Part shown: piece by piece, positions 46,630 through 57,974 of the stretch
Layout: the number at the start of each line of letters is the position of its first letter
Position numbering within the stretch: the first letter of the stretch is position 1
NCBI RefSeq assembly: GCF_012489685.1
Contig: NC_080043.1
Span: 40,749,127-40,813,126 of the forward strand
DNA from: Lotus japonicus
Taxonomy: Eukaryota > Streptophyta > Magnoliopsida > Fabales > Fabaceae
Direction of reading: 5' to 3'
Length of the DNA stretch: 64,000 nucleotides
Made by a program: the position numbers and the translations under genes
Notes under the pieces: generated by a model
Database searches by the model: none
What the model saw: the letters and a program-made list of their open reading frames with translations, nothing else
Told to the model about the DNA's origin: nothing

Positions 46630-49397
46630 ATGGCGGAAATTAATGAAGAGTCTCGTGTGAACTTGTCTAATTCTGGAGGCATGAATGAGTCTGAGGATCC
46701 GGATGATATCTCAGGTAATTCTGGTGGAGATGATGTGGTCATTAATGAGGAGGACCAGCAACAGTGCAAATTAATTCCCGAGTTGAGCATTGATGAAATT
46801 AGGGAGCTGGAGTTTTTGTCTGAGCAGGATGCCATTGAGTTTTACCAGCACTATGCCCAGTTTAAAGGTTTTGGGGTTAGGAAGGATGATGTTCGGCGCG
46901 ATGCAAAGGGTAATGTTATTAGTCGCCAGCTTGTTTGTAATAGGGAGGGTGAGAGACATGAGAAGCATTTGAAAAAGGTTAGTCGAGTGAAAGAGGCTAA
47001 GCCAATTACCAGAGTATCATGCCAAGCTAAATTTCATGTACGTTTCGAGGCAAAGTCTAAGAAGTGGATGGTTTCTTATTTTGAACCTGAGCACAATCAT
47101 GATTTGACACTGGCTCAGCAAGTTCATTTAATCCCGACATTCAGGGAATTGACTAATGGTGACAAGGCTCAAGTTGACACACTAAAGTTGTATGGCGTGA
47201 GGAGTTGCAACATAATGGGTCTCATGATGGGACAAAAAGGAGGTCATGATTCAGTTGGTTTTTTGAAAAAGGACTTGTACAGCCATGTTGATAAGAATAA
47301 AAGGATAAGTTTAGGTGCTGGTGATGCTGCTGGTTCATTAAACTATTTTACGCGGAAAGGGGAGAAGGATTCTATGTTCTATTTCAGGTTCACGAGAACA
47401 ATTAATGATAATCTTGAAAATTTGTTTTGGTGTGATGGAAGCAGTCGTCTTGACTACCAAGCTTTTGGAGATGTAGTAGTGTTTGACAGCACTTACAAAA
47501 AGAACAAGTACAACAAGCCTGTTGTTATATTTTCTAGTTACAATCATCACAAGGAGACTACCATTTTTGCCTGTGCATTGGTTTCTGACGAGACCATGGA
47601 TACTTACAAGTGGGTTTTGCAGAGATTGGATGAAGCTATGTTTGGGAAGCATCCTAAAGCTTTCGTGACAGATGGAGATAAAGCTATGCGTGAGGCTATA
47701 AAGGTTGTGTTTCCAAATTCAACCCACAGGCTTTGTGGATGGCACATTCAGCAAAATGCAGTTAAGAAAATTCATTTGGCTAATTTCTTAGATGACTTTA
47801 ACTATTTGATCTTTGGTAATTTCAGTCCTCAGCGGTTTGAATCAAAGTGGGAGACTATGGTTGAAAAGTATGATCTTGGTGAGGACAAATGGATTAAACA
47901 AATGTATGAAACAAAGGAGATGTGGGTTGCTCCATTTATGAGAGAGAGATTTTTTGCTGGCATTAGGACTACCTCGCTATGCGAAGGTATCAACTCTTTC
48001 ATTAAGAACTATGTGTCGTGCAAAAATAGCATGATGGATTTCATTTATAATTTTGAGAGAGCTGTGGAAGAGTATAGGCACAATGAGTTAACCTCTGACT
48101 TTAGCTCATGTTATGGGGAGCCTGTGTTAACCACTGCTTTGAGTGGCATTGAACAAGGAGCTGCAAAACTGTTGACCAGAAATATGTTTAGGGAAGTTAG
48201 GCATGTCATGGAACAAGCTTTGAGCCTTAACCTTGTTGAACGGTCAGAGGTCTGCAACACTATAATGATAAAGTTGAGTGTGTGTGGCAGGTCCAGTTCT
48301 CAATTCTTAGATGTTTATGATAAGAATCAGATTACATTTGAGTGTGATTGTGGACTATCTGATTTTAAGGGCATTCCTTGTTCTCACATCATATGTGCTA
48401 TGAGGATTGAGGACTTCACCACATTTCCTGCATCTCTTGTTTCCAACCGGTGGTTGAAGACTGCGAAGGTGGATTTCATACACACAATACCCTCCATTGA
48501 GTTTGATTCTGAAAAACTGAAATTGTTGCGTAGAGGTGCCATTTCTGCTGCATGCAATTTTCTTAGTGAATACGCCGCTGATGATGCTTCAGATTTTTCA
48601 GCCGTAATTGAGGATATATACAAACTGGTATCGAAAGTTCAGAAACGTCGTCATCCGAAATCTACTGAAGGCAATTTATTTGTGATTCGTGATCCTACTG
48701 TTGTGAGAACCCGAGGTGCACGAAAGAAGTTGAAGACTAAGAAGAAGAAAAGACTATGTTCTAATTGCAGAAAGAGTGGCCACACAATCAGGACATGTCC
48801 TACATTATTTGAGGGCGTCGGAGATGATGAAGGAGATTCATCAGTTGAGGTGGATGATGATAGCATTACTGAAAATGTAAGTCAATCTTGTTTCTTGTTT
48901 TTGGCATTTTGTTATTGTTATTTGTTTATTGAAACTCAATGTTTTGATTCTTTTCTTTGCAATTGCAGACTGTGGTGTCATTAGCAGGAGGAGATAATGG
49001 AGGTTTTACTTCAAGGCATATTGGCAAAGCTAAAAGAAAGGCAAGCGTAAACACCCTGTTTAGTGATGCCTTGATTTATTTTACATCACTGTAATTGAAT
49101 GAATATTAGCTAATATTTTGGTACAAACTATAGGTTGGAGATAATGACAATGTTGGAAGTTTGGAAGCTAATGAACGCGATGTCTTATCACCAGCAGCAA
49201 GTCCACAAATTGATGATGCAGGTCCTCTGCTGAATTTTGGGGATGGAATGAATATGTTTCCTCAATTTCCCCCAACTAGCCAGATTTTCCATTCGTTCCC
49301 GCCATATTCCTCTTTCCCTTCTTCTAGTGGAAGTCAGCAGTTTTTGTCCACTATTCATGAGGTTGAGAGGAGAGCAAAGATGGCAAAGAAGGATTAG
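46630..49397 (+). CDS. FAR1/FRS-type MULE transposase-derived protein, 862 aa, three exons
   Basis: The exons are 46630-48876, 48969-49046 and 49134-49397, all joined in phase 0 with GT..AG introns. Domains in order: acidic N-terminus; FAR1 DNA-binding domain (about 65-160, C2H2 zinc site ending EPEHNHDL); MULE transposase core (about 270-370, D286 in VVFDSTYKKN, D348 in VTDGDKAM); SWIM zinc finger C572-x-C574...C584-x-H586; basic stretch; CCHC knuckle C710/C713/H718/C723; and a Pro/Ser/Phe-rich end. FAR1/FRS proteins are light-signalling transcription factors derived from MULE transposases. The CCHC knuckle also fits mobile MULEs, so a living transposase gene cannot be excluded. I saw no terminal repeats. 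The frame is intact. Confidence 0.88.
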
Positions 49398-49635
49398 TTT
49401 TGTCCAAGTTACTGATATGCAATGACTTTTGTTTACCAAATTTGCAAAAACTTGATGTAATTTGTTGCTGCGGTCTGTTTATGTACTGGAAGATTTAGAC
49501 AATGATTTTCTTGATAATGTTTCTAGTTGGATGCTGTCATTTTTTTTTCTAATAATATTGGTGAAATGGTCCAAAAAAAGCAGTATCTAACTAAGGTTTA
49601 TGAAATATCACCATGAAATTATAAAAAAGTATAAT

Positions 49636-49700
49636 GGGGTGGATTCGAAGCCAGGACCACCAACAACCACTCAATTTTACTAACCACTGAACCAAAGCTT
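49636..49700 (-). repeat. tRNA-like (SINE-type) promoter boxes, copy A
   Basis: On the minus strand TGGTTCAGTGG (A-box-like) is followed about 30 bp later by GGCTTCGAATCC (B-box-like, one mismatch to GWTCRANNC). No cloverleaf is complete, so a tRNA-derived SINE head or decayed tRNA copy is more likely than a functional tRNA. Confidence 0.45.
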
Positions 49701-49815
49701 TTGGTTGTAAAAGTAATTGCAACTATAAACTTTATACTATTATTAGATTCTATGTATTAAATTTGCATTAATGAGAGTAGATTCTGAGGCCAAAAAATTA
49801 TTAATCAAACCTCAA

Positions 49816-49880
49816 GGGGTGGATTCGAACACAAGACCAGCAACAAACAGATCCTTATTTATTCTTACCACTAAACCAAA
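49816..49880 (-). repeat. tRNA-like (SINE-type) promoter boxes, copy B
   Basis: On the minus strand TGGTTTAGTGG is followed by GTTCGAATCC, a good match to RNA polymerase III A and B boxes. It lies 180 bp from copy A, and the sequence after each (TTTATACTATTA) is also similar, so the two are a degenerate tandem duplication. Confidence 0.45.
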
Positions 49881-49935
49881 GAAAGTTTTTGGAAAAGACC
49901 TCGAAACTATTAATTTTATACTATTAATTAGTAAC

Positions 49936-52900
49936 CCTTAGGTTTACTTTAAGCATTTAAGAGTCCAACGTCCCTTAACGAAACCGCGGATGCATTAGCC
50001 GGCACTAATGGCAAGCATGTTTCATTGGTTGGTATCGTGTCTCATTAACGAAACCATCGTCCTTAGGGTTACTTTAAGCACTTAAGAGTCCAACGTCCCT
50101 TAATGAAACCACGGATGCATTAGCCGGCAATAATGGCAAGCATGTTTCATTGGTTGGTGTCGTGTCTCATTAACGAAACCATCGTCCTTATGGTTACTTT
50201 AAGCACTTAAGAGTCCAACGTCCCTTAACGAAACCGCGGATACATTAGCCGGCACTAATGGCAAGCATGTTTCATTGGTTGGTGTCGTGTCTCATTAACG
50301 AAACCATCGTCCTTAGGGTTACTTTAAGCACTTAAGAGTCCAACGTCCCTTAACGAAACCGCGGATGCATAAGCCGGCACTAATGGCAAGCATGTTTCAT
50401 TGGTTGGTGTCGTGTCTCATTAATGAAACCATCGTCCTTAGGGTTACTTTAAGCACTTAAGAGTCCAACGTCCCTTAACGAAACCGCGGATGCATTAGCC
50501 GGCACTAATGGCAAGCATGTTTCATTGGTTGGTGCCGTGTCTCATTAACGAAACCATCGTCCTTATGGTTACTTTAAGCACTTAAGAGTCCAACGTCCCT
50601 TAACGAAACCACGGATGCATTAGCCGGCACTAATGGCAAGCATGTTTCATTGGTTGGTGTCGTGTCTCATTAACGAAACCATCGTCCTTAGGGTTACTTT
50701 AAGCACTTAAGAGTCCAACGTCCCTTAACGAAACCGCGGATGCATTAGCCGGCACTAATGGCAAGCATGTTTCATTGGTTGGTGTTGTGTCTCATTAACG
50801 AAACCATCGTCCTTATGGTTACTTTAAGCACTTAAGAGTCCAACGTCCCTTAACGAAACCGCGGATGCATTAGCCGGCACTAATGGCAAGCATGTTTCAT
50901 TGGTTGGTGTTGTGTCTCATTAACGAAACCATCGTCCTTAGGGTGACTTTAAGCACTTAAGAGTCCAACGTCCCTTAAGGAAACCGCGGATGCATTAGCT
51001 GGCACTAATGGCAAGCATGTTTCATTGGTTGGTGTCGTGTCTCATTAACGAAACCATCGTCCTTAGGGTTACTTTAAGCACTTAAGAGTCCAACGTCCCT
51101 TAACGAAACAGCGGATGCATTAGCCGGCACTAATGGCAAGCATGTTTCATTGCTTGGTGTCGTGTCTCATTAACGAAACCATCGTCCTTAGGGTTACTTT
51201 AAGCACTTAAGAGTCCAACGTCCCTTAACGAAACCGCGGATGCATTAGCCGGCACTAATGGCAAGCATGTTTCATTGGTTGGTGTCGTGTCTCATTAACG
51301 AAACCATCGTCCTTAGGGTTACTTTAAGCACTTAAGAGTCCAACGTCCCTTAACGAAACCGCGGATGCATAAGCCGGCACTAATGGCAAGCATGTTTCAT
51401 TGGTTGGTGTCGTGTCTCATTAATGAAACCATCGTCCTTAGGGTTACTTTAAGCACTTAAGAGTCCAACGTCCCTTAACGAAACCGCGGATGCATTAGCC
51501 GGCACTAATGGCAAGCATGTTTCATTGGTTGGTGTCGTGTCTCATTAATGAAACCATCGTCCTTAGGGTTACTTTAAGCACTTAAGAGTCCAACGTCCCT
51601 TAACGAAACCGCGGATGCATTAGCCGGCAATAATGGCAAGCATGTTTCATTGGTTGGTGTCGTGTCTCATTAACGAAACCATCGTCCTTAGGGTTACTTT
51701 AAGCACTTAAGAGTCCAACGTCCCTTAACGAAACCGCGGATAGGCACTAATGGCAAGCATGTTTCATTGGTTGGTGTCGTGTCTCATTAACGAAACCATC
51801 GTCCTTAGGGTTACTTTAAGCACTTAAGAGTCCAACGTCCCTTAACGAAACCGCGGATGCATTAGCCGGCACTAATGGCAAGCATGTTTCATTGGTTGGT
51901 GTTGTGTCTCATTAACGAAACCATCGTCCTTAGGGTGACTTTCAGCACTTAAGAGTCCAACGTCCCTTAAGGAAACCGCGGATGCATTAGCTGGCACTAA
52001 TGGCAAGCATGTTTCATTGGTTGGTGTCGTGTCTCATTAACGAAACCATCGTCCTTAGGGTTACTTTAAGCACTTAAGAGTCCAACGTCCCTTAACGAAA
52101 CAGCGGATGCATTAGCCGGCACTAATGGCAAGCATGTTTCATTGCTTGGTGTCGTGTCTCATTAACGAAACCATCGTCCTTAGGGTTACTTTAAGCACTT
52201 AAGAGTCCAACGTCCCTTAACGAAACCGCGGATGCATTAGCCGGCACTAATGGCAAGCATGTTTCATTGGTTGGTGTCGTGTCTCATTAACGAAACCATC
52301 GTCCTTAGGGTTACTTTAAGCACTTAAGAGTCCAACGTCCCTTAACGAAACCGCGGATGCATTAGCCGGCACTAATGGCAAGCATGTTTCATTGGTTGGT
52401 GTCGTGTCTCATTAACGAAACCATCGTCCTTAGGGTTACTTTAAGCACTTAAGAGTCCAACGTCCCTTAACGAAACCACGGATGTATTAGCCGGCACTAA
52501 TGGCAAGCATGTTTCATTGGTTGGTGTCGTGTCTCATTAACGAAACCATCGTCCTTAGGGTTACTTTAAGCACTTAAGAGTCCAACGTCCCTTAACGAAA
52601 CCGCGGATGCATTAGCCGGCAATAATGGCAAGCATGTTTCATTGGTTGGTGTCGTGTCTCATTAACGAAACCATCGTCCTTAGGGTTACTTTAAGCACTT
52701 AAGAGTCCAACGTCCCTTAACGAAACCGCGGATACATTAGCCGGCACTAATGGCAAGCATGTTTCATTGGTTGGTGTTGTGTCTCATTAACGAAACCATC
52801 GTCCTTATGGTTACTTTAAGCACTTAAGAGTCCAACGTCCCTTAACGAAACCGCGGATGCATTAGCCGGCACTAATGGCAAGCATGTTTCATTGGTTGGT

Positions 52901-55900
52901 GTCGTGTCTCATTAACGAAACCATCGTCCTTAGGGTTACTTTAAGCACTTAAGAGTCCAACGTCCCTTAACGAAACCGCGGATGCATTAGCCGGCACTAA
53001 TGGCAAGCATGTTTCATTGGTTGGTGTCGTGTCTCATTAACGAAACCATCGTCCTTAGGGTTACTTTAAGCACTTAAGAGTCCAACGTCCCTTAACGAAA
53101 CCGCGGATGCATAAGCCGGCACTAATGGCAAGCATGTTTCATTGGTTGGTGTCGTGTCTCATTAATGAAACCATCGTCCTTAGGGTTACTTTAAGCACTT
53201 AAGAGTCCAACGTCCCTTAACGAAACCGCGGATGCATTAGCCGGCACTAATGGCAAGCATGTTTCATTGGTTGGTGTCGTGTCTCATTAATGAAACCATC
53301 GTCCTTAGGGTTACTTTAAGCACTTAAGAGTCCAACGTCCCTTAACGAAACCGCGGATGCATTAGCCGGCACTAATGGCAAGCATGTTTCATTGCTTGGT
53401 GTCGTGTCTCATTAACGAAACCATCGTCCTTAGGGTTACTTTAAGCACTTAAGAGTCCAACGTCCCTTAACGAAACCGCGGATGCATTAGCCGGCACTAA
53501 TGGCAAGCATGTTTCATTGGTTGGTGTCGTGTCTCATTAACGAAACCATCGTCCTTAGGGTTACTTTAAGCACTTAAGAGTCCAACGTCCCTTAACGAAA
53601 CCGCGGATGCATTAGCCGGCACTAATGGCAAGCATGTTTCATTGGTTGGTGTCGTGTCTCATTAACGAAACCATCGTCCTTAGGGTTACTTTAAGCACTT
53701 AAGAGTCCAACGTCCCTTAACGAAACCGCGGATGCATAAGCCGGCACTAATGGCAAGCATGTTTCATTGGTTGGTGTCGTGTCTCATTAATGAAACCATC
53801 GTCCTTAGGGTTACTTTAAGCACTTAAGAGTCCAACGTCCCTTAACGAAACCGCGGATGTATTAGCCGGCACTAATGGCAAGCATGTTTCATTGGTTGGT
53901 GTCGTGTCTCATTAACGAAACCATCGTCCTTATGGTTACTTTAAGCACTTAAGAGTCCAACGTCCCTTAACGAAACCACGGATGCATTAGCCGGCACTAA
54001 TGGCAAGCATGTTTCATTGGTTGGTGTCGTGTCTCATTAACGAAACCATCGTCCTTAGGGTTACTTTAAGCACTTAAGAGTCCAACGTCCCTTAACGAAA
54101 CCGCGGATGCATTAGCCGGCACTAATGGCAAGCATGTTTCATTGGTTGGTGTTGTGTCTCATTAACGAAACCATCGTCCTTATGGTTACTTTAAGCACTT
54201 AAGAGTCCAACGTCCCTTAACGAAACCGCGGATGCATTAGCCGGCACTAATGGCAAGCATGTTTCATTGGTTGGTGTTGTGTCTCATTAACGAAACCATC
54301 GTCCTTAGGGTGACTTTAAGCACTTAAGAGTCCAACGTCCCTTAAGGAAACCGCGGATGCATTAGCCGGCACTAATGGCAAGCATGTTTCATTGGTTGGT
54401 GTCGTGTCTCATTAACGAAACCATCGTCCTTAGGGTTACTTTAAGCACTTAAGAGTCCAACGTCCCTTAACGAAACAGCGGATGCATTAGCCGGCACTAA
54501 TGGCAAGCATGTTTCATTGGTTGGTGTCGTGTCTCATTAACGAAACCATCGTCCTTAGGGTTACTTTAAGCACTTAAGAGTCCAACGTCCCTTAACGAAA
54601 CCGCGGATGCATTAGCCGGCACTAATGGCAAGCATGTTTCATTGGTTGGTGTCGTGTCTCATTAACGAAACCATCGTCCTTAGGGTTACTTTAAGCACTT
54701 AAGAGTCCAACGTCCCTTAACGAAACCACGGATGCATTAGCCGGCACTAATGGCAAGCATGTTTCATTGGTTGGTGTCGTGTCTCATTAACGAAACCATC
54801 GTCCTTAGGGTTACTTTAAGCACTTAAGAGTCCAACGTCCCTTAACGAAACCGCGGATGCATTAGCCGGCAATAATGGCAAGCATGTTTCATTGGTTGGT
54901 GTCGTGTCTCATTAACGAAACCATCGTCCTTAGGGTTACTTTAAGCACTTAAGAGTCCAACGTCCCTTAACGAAACCGCGGATGCATTAGCCGGCACTAA
55001 TGGCAAGCATGTTTCATTGGTTGGTGTCGTGTCTCATTAACGAAACCATCGTCCTTAGGGTTACTTTAAGCACTTAAGAGTCCAACGTCCCTTAACGAAA
55101 CCGCGGATGCATTAGCCGGCACTAATGGCAAGCATGTTTCATTGGTTGGTGTCGTGTCTCATTAATGAAACCATCGTCCTTAGGGTTACTTTAAGCACTT
55201 AGGAGTCCAACGTCCCTTAACGAAACCGCGGATGCATTAGCCGGCACTAATGGCAAGCATGTTTCATTGGTTGGTGTCGTGTCTCATTAACGAAACCATC
55301 GTCCTTATGGTTACTTTAAGCACTTAAGAGTCCAACGTCCCTTAACGAAACCGCGGATGCATTAGCCGGCACTAATGGCAAGCATGTTTCATTGGTTGGT
55401 GTCGTGTCTCATTAACGAAACCATCGTCCTTAGGGTTACTTTAAGCACTTAAGAGTCCAACGTCCCTTAACGAAACAGCGGATGCATTAGCCGGCACTAA
55501 TGGCAAGCATGTTTCATTGGTTGCTGTTGTGTCTCATTAACGAAACCATCGTCCTTATGGTTACTTTAAGCACTTAAGAGTCCAACGTCCCTTAACGAAA
55601 CCGCGGATGCATTAGCCGGCACTAATGGCAAGCATGTTTCATTGGTTGGTGTTGTGTCTCATTAACGAAACCATCGTCCTTATGGTTACTTTAAGCACTT
55701 AAGAGTCCAACGTCCCTTAAGGAAACCGCGGATGCATTAGCTGGCACTAATGGCAAGCATGTTTCATTGGTTGGTGTCGTGTCTCATTAACGAAACCATC
55801 GTCCTTAGGGTGACTTTAAGCACTTAAGAGTCCAACGTCCCTTAACGAAACAGCGGATGCATTAGCCGGCACTAATGGCAAGCATGTTTCATTGGTTGGT

Positions 55901-57490
55901 GTCGTGTCTCATTAACGAAACCATCGTCCTTAGGGTTACTTTAAGCACTTAAGAGTCCAACGTCCCTTAACGAAACCGCGGATGCATTAGCCGGCACTAA
56001 TGGCAAGCATGTTTCATTGGTTGGTGTCGTGTCTCATTAACGAAACCATCGTCCTTAGGGTTACTTTAAGCACTTAAGAGTCCAACGTCCCTTAACGAAA
56101 CCGCGGATGCATTAGCCGGCACTAATGGCAAGCATGTTTCATTGGTTGGTGTCGTGTCTCATTAACGAAACCATCGTCCTTAGGGTTACTTTAAGCACTT
56201 AAGAGTCCAACGTCCCTTAACGAAACCACGGATGCATTAGCCGGCACTAATGGCAAGCATGTTTCATTGGTTGGTGTCGTGTCTCATTAACGAAACCATC
56301 GTCCTTAGGGTTACTTTAAGCACTTAAGAGTCCAACGTCCCTTAACGAAACCGCGGATGCATTAGCCGGCAATAATGGCAAGCATGTTTCATTGGTTGGT
56401 GTCGTGTCTCATTAACGAAACCATCGTCCTTAGGGTTACTTTAAGCACTTAAGAGTCCAACGTCCCTTAACGAAACCGCGGATACATTAGCCGGCACTAA
56501 TGGCAAGCATGTTTCATTGGTTGGTGTCGTGTCTCATTAACGAAACCATCGTCCTTAGGGTTACTTTAAGCACTTAAGAGTCCAACGTCCCTTAACGAAA
56601 CCGCGGATGCATTAGCCGGCACTAATGGCAAGCATGTTTCATTGGTTGGTGTCGTGTCTCATTAACGAAACCATCGTCCTTAGGGTTACTTTAAGCACTT
56701 AAGAGTCCAACGTCCCTTAACGAAACCGCGGATGCATTAGACGGCACTAATGGCAAGCATGTTTCATTGGTTGGTGTCGTGTCTCATTAACGAAACCATC
56801 GTCCTTAGGGTTACTTTAAGCACTTAAGAGTCCAACGTCCCTTAACGAAACCGCGGATACATTAGCCGGCACTAATGGCAAGCATGTTTCATTGGTTGGT
56901 GTCGTGTCTCATTAACGAAACCATCGTCCTTATGGTTACTTTAAGCACTTAAGAGTCCAACGTCCCTTAACGAAACCGCGGATACATTAGCCGGCACTAA
57001 TGGCAAGCATGTTTCATTGGTTGGTGTTGTGTCTCATTAACGAAACCATCGTCCTTAGGGTTACCTTAAGCACTTAAGAGTCCAACGTCCCTTAAGGAAA
57101 CCGCGGATGCATTAGCTGGCACTAATGGCAAGCATGTTTCATTGGTTGGTGTCGTGTCTCATTAACGAAACCATCGTCCTTAGGGTTACTTTAAGCACTT
57201 AAGAGTCCAACGTCCCTTAACGAAACCACGGATGCATTAGCCGGCACTAATGGCAAGCATGTTTCATTGGTTGGTGTCGTGTCTCATTATCGAAACCATC
57301 GTCCTTAGGGTTACTTTAAGCACTTAAGAGTCCAACGTCCCTTAACGAAACCGCGGATGCATTAGCCGGCACTAATGGCAAGCCTGTTTCATTGGTTGGT
57401 GTCGTGTCTCATTATCGAAACCATCGTCATTAGGGTTACTTTAAGCACTTAAGAATCCAACGTCCCTTAACGAAACCGCGGATGCATTAG
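49936..57490. repeat. 125-bp satellite array, about 60 monomers
   Basis: The unit repeats every 125 bp (for example CAACGTCCC at 49966, 50091, 50216, 50341) over 7.55 kb with only a few percent divergence. One monomer starting at 51716 lacks 8 bp. Each monomer contains TTAACGAAACC twice and a dyad CATTAG-CCGGCA-CTAATG. Recurrent diagnostic variants show higher-order structure. The array ends abruptly at GATGCATTAG. No frame of 60 codons exists in it. I do not recognise the family. At 125 bp it is shorter than typical plant centromere monomers of about 150-180 bp, so its chromosomal role is unknown. Confidence 0.97.
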
Positions 57491-57974
57491 GGTTTTATTT
57501 AACGTTTTATTTGATTAATATTGTGAATTATTATTTGATCCAACGTCACATATTCATTTAAGGTTTTATTTCATTAATATTGGTGAATTATTTTAATTCA
57601 TATATTTACAGCCAACAATTAAAAATATTTACTATGATGAATTAATTTATTTAATTTGTCTTATGTGGCCAATAAAAATTTAAAAAACCTTACTATAAAT
57701 ATGAATCAAACGAGTTTTAAGCATTAGAAATTGGAAGCTCAAGAGGGTTCTTGGAGAGGGGCATTCCATCGTTGCTGCTGCAGTGCGTATTCATGAGCAG
57801 CCGATAATCATAATAGCGTGCGTCTGTTGATTCTCTCAATACCACCATGCTATCATCAATTGCCAAACCTTTTGGATTCAATTTCTTTTCACATATATGG
57901 CCTCCATTTATAGTGGTCTCAGCCAGTAATATAAACCCTAGTTTATTGAAACCATCCCCTTATCGGAAGCCACC
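57491..57974. other. AT-rich border and leader of the Ulp1-like gene
   Basis: 57491-57600 holds two degenerate copies of a GGTTTTATTT..ATTAATATTG-type segment and a stray TCCAACGTC resembling the satellite. Leader-like sequence follows up to the ATG at 57975. Confidence 0.4.

Noticed and set aside
48877..48984. Continuation of the first FAR1 exon to 48984
   Set aside because: The extra residues are hydrophobic read-through of an intron with a GTAAGT donor at 48877 and TTGCAG acceptor at 48968; splicing joins in-frame exons.
49636..49880. Functional tRNA genes
   Set aside because: A and B boxes are present but no cloverleaf with acceptor and anticodon stems can be formed by eye; SINE-type or decayed copies are more likely.
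49936..57490. Array considered as a CRISPR or telomere-related repeat
   Set aside because: Units are contiguous 125-bp monomers with no unique spacers, and CCTTAGGGTTAC is not the TTTAGGG telomere repeat. It is a eukaryotic satellite.
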